From Chara braunii (taxonomy: Eukaryota; Streptophyta; Charophyceae; Charales; Characeae), in NCBI GenBank assembly GCA_003427395.1, contig BFEA01000652.1, positions 505,341-553,768 of the forward strand: 48,428 nucleotides of DNA. The letters run 5' to 3'. Position numbers and translations under genes: made by a program. How positions within the stretch are numbered: position 1 is the first letter of the stretch; the number at the start of each line of letters is the position of its first letter. The notes beneath the pieces are model-generated. The model worked only from the letters and a program-made list of their open reading frames with translations. It searched no databases and was not told the DNA's origin. Below, in pieces: positions 29,100-38,510 of the stretch.

Positions 29100-29577
29100 G
29101 GTTTCACCATTTCCACTGCTGCTGTACCCTATTTCAACACCAAACCTTCGAAGAATTTTTCAATTAAAAAAAAAAAGAGGAAAACAGGAAATCAAAAGGT
29201 TCCAAAAAATCACATGAGCATTTCAGCACCTACTATTCCCATAGGAAGAGGGGAAACCCCATGGAAACCCCCACGCCTATTGAAGTCTCAGTTACATGTA
29301 AAGAGGTCAGAGGAACCAAAGGGATTACTCCTCTCCCCCAAAAGACAACCCCCTGTCTATTCACTGCCTCCACGGGAAGGCGCCACCTCACGTCCCCGCC
29401 CCAGTTCAGAACAGCCCCCAGAATACCCCTCCAGCTCCCTCAGTCGCATACAGTACCCCCTAAAGTATGCCCTCGCAGAGCCGAAGATCCCCCTTCCTTC
29501 CTGCCCCACCCCCTCCAAGCGGAACAGCCCTCTCAACTCTCACCTTGCTGACATCAGCACCCCTTGTTCTTTCTACT
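29100..29577 (+). mobile_element. LINE F, 5' fragment with ORF1 N-terminus
   Basis: Aligns with 7690-8130 of LINE A, from the AT-rich GAAGAATTTTTCAATTAAAA segment through an ATG at 29261 (METPTPIEVSVTCKEVRGTK) and a Pro-rich frame to 29551. Shared words include AAGATCCCCCTTCC and CACCCCCTCCAAG. It is cut at 29577 by a T-run belonging to a minus-strand insertion. Confidence 0.65.
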
Positions 29578-29945
29578 TTTTTTTTTTTTTTGGCTGCAGG
29601 CTAGAGCAGGAAATGTCCAATGACACAATTCGACACAGAGACTCGTTGGGGCGTCCTCGGGGCCGAAGGAAGTTTCCTCCGAGGTTTTGAAGGAAATTCC
29701 CAGTGTCATTCCACCTATCCTTGGGGTGGTCTCCCAAGGATGATTCGTTTTGGCCCCCGGCGGCCATTTTCATAATATTATAGCCGGCCGCGGGGGGCGC
29801 AATTCCTTGGTCCACTGGGTGATGTCCATCTCTGCTACGGTGTGGTCCAGTTGCTGAAGGCGGAAAATTCTGAAAGGCGTTGGCGACGGGGGAAAAAAAC
29901 CCCTTAAAAAGCAATGGAACTCCCCATTCAAAAATCAAATTTCAA
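29578..29945 (-). mobile_element. Poly(A)-ended insertion of unknown origin
   Basis: A T-run (29578-29592) marks the poly(A) end of a minus-strand insert. The adjoining minus frame (29938-29573) reads through into the A-run and contains GGQNESSLGDHPKDRWNDTG. I find no match to the LINE or hairpin families in the window. It may be a processed retrocopy or the 3' end of another LINE. The upstream limit near 29945 is approximate. Confidence 0.4.
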
Positions 29946-30571
29946 ACTCGGTGTTGGATGTCACGACGGTGACGCGGGGCAGGTCACGTCCATATTGCTG
30001 ATGGTGGAAACGGGCATTTGCAGCGGCGCATTGGAGTCCTCGTAAATTTGTGAGCGCCCGGTGAAGGTCCATCGCCATCGCCTCCTCCTGCGGACGCGCG
30101 TATGTGAGGAGTCGAGCACATGCGGGGAACGCCGTCGGCGATTTGGTGCTGAGGTTACCGTGGTTGTGGCAAGTTGGTAGCTGTTGTATTTTAATGGTTC
30201 ATGAGTATTGCAACACACGTGTCGATGGAGGGCGGCAGCAACGACAGACGTGCGAAGTTGACGATGATAAAAAAGACGGCCGTGCTCTTTCGTTGTCAGC
30301 AGGAGAGGGTATTGGGCAGAATGAGAGCACAGATCCCTGCGCGGAGGAGGAAGACACTTCATCAAGTCCCAGTCGAAGGGCTGGATACCGTGGCCATCAC
30401 CGAGGCTGTAGTTCAGGTTTGTTGCGCCATGGGTTGCAGTGTACTTCCACGAGCGATGCTAAGGTGGTGGATGAAAAGAAAGAAAGGGGAGAACATGGGC
30501 GATCTCAGACAATGCGATGATGCGACGGATGACTATTTCGGAGAGAAGTTGTGTATGTCGCCACGTGTCTT

Positions 30572-31231
30572 TCAGGTGATGGCGATTACATCCAGTGTGG
30601 ACGGAACGCCTGTGGGACGCACTGCTGATGTCAATGTCGACTGCAGTCGGTGTCGATGACTCGTCTTCCCTGCTCGAGGCCTTTGATAGAGGTCGGCCAT
30701 CAATGATAGAGGTTGCACACGTGCAATAGGAGGACCGCAACAAGCAAAATTGTGAATAGGAGCAACAGTGGCAACCTTCAATAAAGCCATCAACGACACG
30801 TAGGACAGAGACGTAATTCCACGATGACGGTGAAGGTCCATCGAATGACGACGATGAAGGGAGCAAACGGTAGAGGACATATGATACAGGCACTCTAACT
30901 GATTGTACGCCCTTGCACTGTGAGCCGGGACGTGGCCTGCATAATGGCTCATGGAGTGGTCCACTGAAGACCTGCTCTTAGCCTGTCGTCCGTCCATGAT
31001 GACGCACTTCTTTGCAGAACGTCTCTCACATGTGCGTCCAAACTGCCTGCCGAGGATGTAGACGTAGAAGACGATTGGAAGGACAAACAAAATGATTATC
31101 AAGAGCAGCAGCGGCAACCTTTGAAAGACGTCGGCCATGAACGACACATAGGGAAGGGCAGTAACTACACGACCCGGTAAAACCTTCACCAAACGATGAC
31201 GAAGAGGGAAGCAAATGGCAGACCGCAACAT
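30572..31231 (-). CDS. Doubtful 219-residue frame in a repeat
   Basis: An ATG-started minus frame (ATG at 31231) without stops. It contains a strongly hydrophobic stretch LPLLLLIIILFVLPIVFYVY that would span a membrane. The nucleotide sequence is repeated within it: the block around 30769-30880 (GGCAACCTTCAATAAAGCC) resembles 31112-31215 (GGCAACCTTTGAAAGACG). The frame may therefore be an accident of an imperfect repeat. The region 29946-30570 holds no better candidate. Confidence 0.18.
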   Translation of the reverse strand: MLRSAICFPLRHRLVKVLPGRVVTALPYVSFMADVFQRLPLLLLIIILFVLPIVFYVYILGRQFGRTCERRSAKKCVIMDGRQAKSRSSVDHSMSHYAGHVPAHSARAYNQLECLYHMSSTVCSLHRRHSMDLHRHRGITSLSYVSLMALLKVATVAPIHNFACCGPPIARVQPLSLMADLYQRPRAGKTSHRHRLQSTLTSAVRPTGVPSTLDVIAIT

Positions 31232-31489
31232 CCGACAAATGCCCTCTAATGTTTTACGTCGCTAAGTACTGTGGGGAATCGAAAGACGGGTCAGCTAAGA
31301 TATTCAATTTTGTCGACCGCTGAGGCCATTTCTCTTTGGTGGCACGCACTGCGAGGGAGAACACCGGTTGAAGACGTTCACAGAGGCCGCCTGGCCACCA
31401 ACGATTACCATTAGCGTCAGGATCCTGGAAGCTGAACGTTGACGACCCAATATGTTTGTGCGGTGGCGGGTAGGTACTCCAATGGACTA

Positions 31490-31523
31490 GCCGACGAAAA
31501 TTTCTTGCCGACGAAAATTTCTT
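31490..31523. repeat. 17-bp exact tandem duplication
   Basis: GCCGACGAAAATTTCTT occurs twice in a row and a third start (GCCGACGAT) follows. The surroundings 31260-31830 show no supportable gene. Confidence 0.85.
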
Positions 31524-31833
31524 GCCGACGATGGGTGCCCTCGCCGCTCCGGTTATCGTGGATCCTTGACCTCCGAGGGAACTCGAGAGGTACCTTGGGG
31601 AAGGCCACAAAATGGCTGTAGCCCGAGGATGCCCCGAGGATTCCCGGAGAAAATGTTGTGACTTTTTTTTTTCTTTCCAATCCTCGAGGATCGGTAGAAC
31701 AATAATTTCCTCGGGGACTTTACACGCTAGAGGAGTGTCTAACGATCCCCACAGTCATGCTTTATTTGTGAATTGTTGTAAAGTGAACATGAAAGCACAA
31801 ACTTGTTCTGCTGCAGCTCAATTTAGTAGTGTT

Positions 31834-31835
31834 GC

Positions 31836-31869
<34 letters not shown>

Positions 31870-32008
31870 NNNNNNNNNNNNNNNNNNNNNNNNNNNNNNN
31901 NNNNNNNNNNNNNNNNNNNNNNNNNNNNNNNNNNNNNNNNNNNNNNNNNNNNNNNNNNNNNNNNNNNNNNNNNNNNNNNNNNNNNNNNNNNNNNNNNNNN
32001 NNNNNNNN
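31834..32008. repeat. CA microsatellite running into an assembly gap
   Basis: A (CA)n run at about 31838-31869 is followed by 139 Ns (31870-32008). The gap size may be nominal. The hairpin-tail copy at 32009 begins right after it, so the missing sequence probably includes the end of that element. Confidence 0.9.
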
Positions 32009-32073
32009 AACAAATGCTCCAGTCTATTCGTGGGGAGCAGCACGTGCTGGGAACCGGGCCTAGCGTCCCATAT
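32009..32073 (-). repeat. Hairpin-tail copy H15, cut by the gap
   Basis: Hairpins II (TCTATTCGTGGGGAGCAGCA) and I (GTGCTGGGAACCGGG) are visible on the minus strand. Hairpin III and poly(A) would lie in the gap. The sequence after it (32074-32160) resembles 24185-24245, so the flanking sequence beyond the tail is also shared with H13. Confidence 0.72.
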
Positions 32074-32249
32074 CAAATAGTACAGATCATTGAGAACATT
32101 TGAGTTATTTGAAACACCGGAACCATTACCCGGCTTCGACTGAGAACAGTCTGTGAACACGATATGATTCAGAAAGCATGGGGAGGATCATGAATATCTA
32201 ATGACCTAGTAAGGAACTACTCATGCAATAGGCTGCCACAGAGGTCCTA

Positions 32250-32900
32250 CAAATGCTCACAACCCTCCGGATCCCTAACAAGCCCTTCTAAGACTTTCCA
32301 ACACAGTCTTACTCCCTGCTGAACTCTTCCAGGCCTCACGCCCCCACCCTGCTGGGTTACAGGGCAACACAACTCGCCCCATCTCCGACCAGCGTCGTCC
32401 CAGCAGCAACCCTTGGTTGTCCCTTGGGATGCCCACCCCAATGTTGGGAACCAGGCCCAACGTCCCTTATAATTGGAATACATTGATGAGATGAAAATTT
32501 GGAATGATTCAGGAACACTTCAAGATGATTGAGATAATAAGCTACAGATTAATGCTGACTACTCAGAATGCTTATCTACTCACATCACACATACTACCCT
32601 AACCCTAATCTCAGATATCCATACCATCCAGCCAGTCTCTATCGAGCCAATACTGTTGTACCAACCAAGCCTCTACCTAGTCTCACACCCCAATCTAGCT
32701 AGGTTACCGGCAGTGTCACCCACCCCAGCGCCGCCTGATTGTAGCTTTTGGTCAAGTATTGTAATTGCATTCCACCCTCAACAATCCCCAAATATCTATC
32801 CAAGGCCTCAATCTCCTATGAAGGTTACAGACTGATGCCCCAGCGCCGGCCAACGTCGTTCTGGATTCTACTCAACCTAGGCAAAAACACAATAAAAGCT
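32250..32900. repeat. Dispersed repeat array with tail fragment H16
   Basis: Two related blocks (about 32270-32400 and 32640-32880) match 6460-6830. Between them, 32441-32467 is a tail start on the minus strand (GGGACGTTGGGCC...CCCAAC). No gene is seen here, nor at 32900-33160, which contains a GATGAT microsatellite near 32990-33015. Confidence 0.5.
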
Positions 32901-33158
32901 CAGTTAGGAAATCAGCTAGACTAGAATGTTACCTAAGTATTCGGATCTGATAATAGTGGGATCCTGAGCAAACAACCAATCTGATAATGATGATGATGAT
33001 GTTGATGATGATGATATTTGATGTTGATTGACCCTCCCCTGTCCAACCCTCCTCTTTTCCCACTTACCACCCCTCCTCTCCCTTGCTGCCTCTGCTAATC
33101 AGAACCACTCTGTTGTTGAACGGTTCTTCACAACCCCAACAATAGGAAAGCCTCCCTC

Positions 33159-33190
<32 letters not shown>

Positions 33191-33239
33191 CATAACAAGT
33201 TGCTTCATCTATTGGTGGGGAGTGTCACCTACTGGAAAC

Positions 33240-34945
33240 CGGATCCAGCGTCTCATAAATATATCTTTTAAAACCTTGAACATTAACCATAAGAACAAAT
33301 TGTTGTGTTGAAACTTGTGCCTCTTTAGCCTCATCAGGGCGCCTGAAAAAACATGTCTTCCTAACATTGGATCAACCCTCTATGGGTTCATTCATATTCA
33401 TACCATGATCTGGGAACTAAACATAAATTTGATGGGGGGAAAGGATCAGGGAAGTCCGTCAGGGACCTTAATGGTCAACTTCAATCCAATCATTGAAGAT
33501 CAAGTGGTAATTCCTTTGAAACCCATCCTGATCATTTTCTTGTGCTCCCTCTCATTCCACCCGCCCTAGCTTCCCTCCCTTGTCCCCCCTAAGCCAGCTT
33601 CAATTAAATGATATAATATGTTGCAAAATTTCTTGTTTCTGTGTCAGATACAATATTTTTTCTTTTAGTCCTTCCCATTTGGTAGTAATCTCTGTTTGAA
33701 CATATTACTTAATTGTTTCAGTAAATTCCGGTTTATCCAAGCGTGCACCTTCCATTCATAGGTGCATCTTCGTGTCCATATTGCTCAAATAATTGCTCTC
33801 CTTCCAACTGTGAACAAGTTCAATGTAAAGTCATCAATCTGATTGGGATTACAGGCTTCCAAGAGCAGCGCCTTCCAATCCCAGGGTCAGGGGAGAGATG
33901 TTCCCAATTGATTCCAAATTTTGTCCCACCAACGCCATAGTCAAACTGATTCTGGACACTAGAGAAAAAATGTGCTATAATGTTTCTGAAATTAGTTTGG
34001 AAGGGAAAACTGGTTTACATAACTTACACACCGGGTGAGGTATTCCTCTTTGTTCTAATGAGGTTCTGTCTATAATCCAATCATTTGTGTGAAGGCGACG
34101 ATGGGCAATCTGCCACTGCAGAGATGCTACCTTGATTGAACGAGATTTAATGGAAAAAAATCATTTAACTGATTGCAGCTCTTCTTTACTTATATTTAGA
34201 TGTCTCATCCAACGGATTTCTATCAGTCCTTTATGTTCAACTTAGGGCGAAGCATCCTGTAAGTTGACTTGACTGATAATTTATGAAGCGATATAAAGTA
34301 GGAGCGTCCCCTTCCCCCTGAACTGGACCAGATCCAGTTTACCGGGTCAAAAGGTAAGTGAGAAATTGGTGTATCTGGTTTAAAGGCTAGCCATCTATCT
34401 TTGATCTTTAAAACCCTCATCTGAAATAGTTGGTCCACCTTGAACCACTCAATGTGATGTTAAATAATGGTTAAATAATGGTTAAATAATGGTTAAATAA
34501 TGAAAGTACAACCATGAGTGTCTCTGATTTCTGTATTGTTAAATAATGGTTGTTGACTTACTTCATCCCATCTCTCAGGATCTATCTTATCATGAAGGGG
34601 GAGTTTCCTCCACATTCTCATTAAAGTGATCTAAAAGGGATCCCCGTAAAGATTTTTTTCTGGTTGTTTGGTGATCAGAGAGGTCCCCCTGAAGAGGTTG
34701 TACTGGAGAACCTCTTGGAAGGGACCAGGAACGATTTTCTAGCCACATGAGGGGGTTTCCCTCCTCCGAAGTGGGTGGTGCTAACCTCCTGATTTGCTCA
34801 AAAGCCAGGAGAGTCCAAGGAGTCGGGGGATTAAATAAGAGGTGTTTTAACCATTGAATTGAAAAGACCATGGTCTGGTTAGCAGGATCAATGATGCCAA
34901 AACCTCCTTTAGATTTTTGTTGGATTACAGTTAACCATGTCACCC
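33240..34945 (-). pseudogene. LINE E1 ORF2 C-terminal region with zf-RVT finger
   Basis: The blocks are KSKGGFGIIDPANQTMVFSI and PWTLLAFEQIRRLAP (34943-34760), DRWLAFKPDTPISHLPFD (about 34390-34340), and the finger VCKLCKPVFPSKL followed by a stop and HIF (about 34050-33965). CX2C and the His are kept, but a nonsense codon lies between them. An 11-bp repeat array interrupts the region at 34460-34503. Confidence 0.78.
34460..34549. repeat. 11-bp repeat TTAAATAATGG inside ORF2
   Basis: Four consecutive units lie at 34460-34503 and a further unit at 34539-34549 after about 35 other bases. This is an expansion within former coding sequence of LINE E1. The 11-bp period breaks the frame. Confidence 0.85.
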
Positions 34946-36812
34946 TACTGATAACATTTTCACATTCATGATTTCCTCGTCATAAGACGACCGCTAATTA
35001 TCGTTGAAACGCCTTAATTTTAGCTTTATCTAAGGCCCATAATGCAGATTTGTACCAGATAGAAGTTAGAACCATATTATTAATTGTTAGCGTTCTGCCC
35101 AATAGCGAAGTGTGTTTGTCTTTCCACAATTCTAGTTTTGACTGAGCTTGTTACATAATCCCAACATTGTTAGATATTGATTTGCCTAGTGCTGAGATGA
35201 AAATCCCCAAGACTCTAATTGACCTCTTAGGTGGAAGCCATTTAATTTGAGGTTGTTCTGGGGGTCTTACTCCTTGGTAGTGAATCCACCATCCCAACGT
35301 TTTATTTCCCCAGTTCACCCTCATATCTGAAAGTTTACATAACACATCAATGATTCGTTTAATTGCCTCTAGATTTTCCTGTAAGGCGTCTACCATCAAA
35401 GAGAGGTCATCTGCGAACAAAAAACAAACTAGGATGACATCCTCTGGAATAGAAGAGACTTGGATACGTTTAATATCCTTATTGTCGAAGGTTAGCTGCC
35501 AAGGTTTCCATAATGATTACAAACAGTAGCGGGGCAATTGGTTCACCATGTCTCGCCGATCTCTGAAGCGAAATAGGAGATGTCACATTCCCATTGATCA
35601 TTACTCTAGCTGTTGCATTCTCATGCAAAATTTTAACCCATCTTCTAAAGTTTGGACCAAAATTCAATTTCTCTAGGCATTTGTCAAGAAAGAACCAATC
35701 AACATGATCATAGGCCTTTTCAAAATCAATAAATATGAATGCAACATTATGTTTAGTCTGTTTAGATTATCGAGAGAGTTTAACTAATTCATTAATAAGG
35801 AGAATATTGTCCTGGATATTCCTCCCTTGAATAAACCTAGTTTGGGAGGGATGAATTATGTCAGCTATGAATTTATACTACAGAAAGGAGTGTTATAGAC
35901 CAATAATTGCGAATATTATATTTATCACCTTTTTTAAGGTTAAGACTCTCTGCCCCGCAATTTCTCTCATCTGTCCAGATGCCCATACTGCGTGATAGAA
36001 TTTCATTAAATCTTGTGAGATAAAATCCCACAGGGATTCTCAGAATTCCTTAGACAATTCATCAATACCTAAAGTTTTTTCTTCTTCCAAGAGTATAAGC
36101 GCATTCCACACCTCTTCTTTTGTTAAGGACATTTCTAGTTGATCTTTCTGAAATTCTGAAAGGACTTTAGTCATTGGTTTCAAAATTTCATCAATTTTTG
36201 AATTACGCTGATCTGAAGGGATGTCACCATTTTGTGATTTTTTTTTTTTTTTTTTTTTAAATCCCTGGCAATTTTAGTACACTCAGCCGTGGAGGTGGCC
36301 AATGGATCATTCAGATGTTGGGGGTGATCAAGAGCCCCAATGACTGCCCTCCCTGTGGGCTCTAGCCATTGCGAAGAATCTTGCATCCATAACACCCTAT
36401 GTGTCATGTTTCCTAAACTTACCCCTGATCCTAACCCCTTGCCAGCGATACTCCATATGAGAAAGTAATCGAGTTTCTAATTCATGAATTTCTTGAGTTA
36501 TTGATCCATTGTTCTCCTCGTCCACGTCAAGAGTTTTAATTGTTTGCATTTACGACCTAGAAAGACTAGACCGTTGTTGAACCGCCTAATGTTATCCTGG
36601 ATAATGTCCTTATGTTTTCTCCAGAAAGTCCAAACATCCTTTAAGTAAGATTTAAATAGATCTATTTTGAGGTGAGACATATTTAGCTTATAGAAACCTT
36701 TCCCTTGGTCCAGTTTCCTCCTGAAGGCGAGGATGACCACACACATGACATGGTCCAGACCCAAAAGAGGGCTTCCCTGATTCGGTGATTAGGGAAGAAA
36801 GATCATCGCAAT
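34945..36812 (-). pseudogene. LINE E1 reverse transcriptase and endonuclease end
   Basis: In minus order: the SDH block as LLGLDHVMC (about 36765), a linker helix (FNNGLVFLGRKCKQL), a pre-RT block with an A-run near 36239-36258, FIFIDFEKAYDHVDWF (motif A, about 35720), FRRWVKILHENATARVMING, SARHGEPIAPLLFVII (motif B, altered), MFADDLSLMVDAL (motif C, about 35420-35380), then GWWIHYQGVRPPEQPQIKWL and VLGIFISALGKS. Stops and shifts are spread throughout. Confidence 0.85.
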
Positions 36813-36814
36813 AA

Positions 36815-37795
36815 TTTTCTTTTAGGCAGCAGAAGATTCAGGTGGTAGATCTTACTGAAGATCTACCAAATGGACATCAGAAAAGGGCCCAGGAGGAGGG
36901 TATGGAAGAAGTTGTAGAAGCAAAAGAATCATTGGAATTGACAGAAACAGAAATTTATAAAAACTCTCAAAATTTTAAAAGTCTGTCCTCCCCTTAATTA
37001 TTAGCTGATAGTATAGAGTCTGAACTCACAACCAAGAGACAGCGGTTGAAGCATCGTCTGGCTAAAGGGTGGGGAGTACTATCCCCTACTAAAATTGATA
37101 TCATTTTTTTTCCGGTCAGACTCAAAGAGGGTACATGAGAGGTAGGCTTTTCTGTCCCCTCGGGGGCGGTGTATAGGGGAGGTGACAGTTCTGGGTACTA
37201 CCTTGCCTTCTCTATCGTTATCTTCCATATCAGATTGCCTCACTGGGGAATCACTCATTAAACAGGAGGTATGGAGATTCATCAAGGACAATTTTTCACT
37301 GCGGGGCATGACCATCTTAACTATGACTGAAGGGGATCACAAACTAGCTGAATGGGATGTTTTCTTAAAATATGAAGTTAACAAACATGATAACTTCAAG
37401 TGGCTCAACCAGTAGATCCTGCTAGAACTTCAACTGTTGAACTGTTGAAGGTCAAGGGAAGTAAGTTATGGTCGGAAACTGATGTTGGTACGTTGCTGGT
37501 CAGGCTTTTGGGATAACAAATTTTGGTGTCAGGGGGTCTTTTGGATTTTTGTCTGTGGCAGGACTACTGAGTGGCCACTCTCAATTTTCTAATCATATTT
37601 TATCCTTTCTAATTCATAACTTTGACCTTTTTGTGTCAAACGTTTTTTGATGGATAGTTTCCGTGTAATTGACGCTTTATACAATAAGGATAAAATATGG
37701 AAGTCCCTCAGGAGACAAGCGGATTAAGATCTAAGATCCTTGAATGTTAATGGTCTTGCTTCTGCTAAGTTTCAAGATTTTCTGAAACATGTGTA
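36815..37795 (+). pseudogene. Inverted LINE segment: ORF1 end, ORF2 start, endonuclease N-terminus
   Basis: The plus frame from about 36818 is charged (QVVDLTEDLPNGHQKRAQEE). It runs to about 37128 with one TAA and resembles an ORF1 C-terminus. Then follow FIKDNFSLRGMTILTMTEGD and LAEWDVFLKYEV, matching the ORF2 N-terminal extension of LINE A (GWDFLAHIEDG). The endonuclease motif LRSLNVNGLASAKFQDFLK ends near 37795. There the minus-strand endonuclease of LINE E2 (LFDSFRRLNP) begins, sharing a few junction bases. Confidence 0.72.
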
Positions 37796-38510
37796 AGAAC
37801 GCTGAAACGGGTTCAACCTACGAAACGAATCAAAAAGATTAAATGTTTGAACCAAGGAGGCAATCATCACTTCATCAGCTTCCACATAGGCTGGACATGG
37901 GGTAGGAATACGCCAGCGATCTAAGGAACGATCTGGGGTAACGTTAAAGTCACCAGCCATGATTAGTGGGATACCTACTGGAAGCTTAGGGAATAAAGTC
38001 TCAAAAAAACGTTGTGCAATTCGTGTTGAGTGTTAGTGTCATCAATACCAATATCATCCCTGGTTCCCATGAGAAGGAGGACACCATTATTGATGAAATC
38101 AGTCTGTTCTTTTTCTGGGCCCAAATTTAGTATTGCGTCCTTCACCATCTGACGAGAAAACTCACATGCACAGTAGCACTGTGGTAATGCTTGAAACATC
38201 ATAGCACCAACAGCAGTGGGAGACAAGGAAAGTTGATTGTCTTCCCCAAGTAGTCCTTGTGGTTTATGTAATTCTTGAGGCTTTTGAGACTCATGAGACT
38301 CATGAGGCCCATGAGATTCGTGAGACTTATGAGTCTCAAAATCCCACTCTTACAACCCTTGACAGTGCTTACATGAAACAACAGCCTGCTGTCCCCTGGG
38401 GAGCTGCAATAATTTATTTTCCCCCGTGAGCTCAGAGATCACAACTTTGAAGCAATGATGATCCTCATTACCACCAGGTTCCGATAAAAAAAGAGACCGT
38501 TTGTGGGGAG
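37783..38510 (-). pseudogene. LINE E2 ORF2 start and partial endonuclease
   Basis: The ORF2 N-terminal extension reads HHCFKVVISELTGENKLLQL, with EWDFE aligned to GWDFL of LINE A, then VGAMMFQALPQCYCACEF. The frame then jumps to RFFETLFPKLPVGIPLIMAG and DFNVTPDRSLDRW (about 38000-37915), the catalytic GDFN block, and LFDSFRRLNP. The endonuclease N-terminus (SINVNGL, QETH) is deleted near 38010. Confidence 0.7.

Larger units (their letters stand above)
33162..37795 (-). mobile_element. LINE E1 with inverted 5' segment
   Basis: Its 3' part (36812 down to 33162, minus) carries the endonuclease end, RT, connection, zf-RVT and a two-hairpin tail with a T-run at 33162-33190. Its 5' part (about 36815-37795) is in plus orientation and encodes the ORF1 end, the ORF2 N-terminal extension and the first endonuclease motif. 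The arrangement and the missing segment between the parts fit 5' inversion by twin priming. Confidence 0.75.

Noticed and set aside
31762-32160. ORFs crossing the N gap
   Set aside because: They exist only because unknown bases were read as open.
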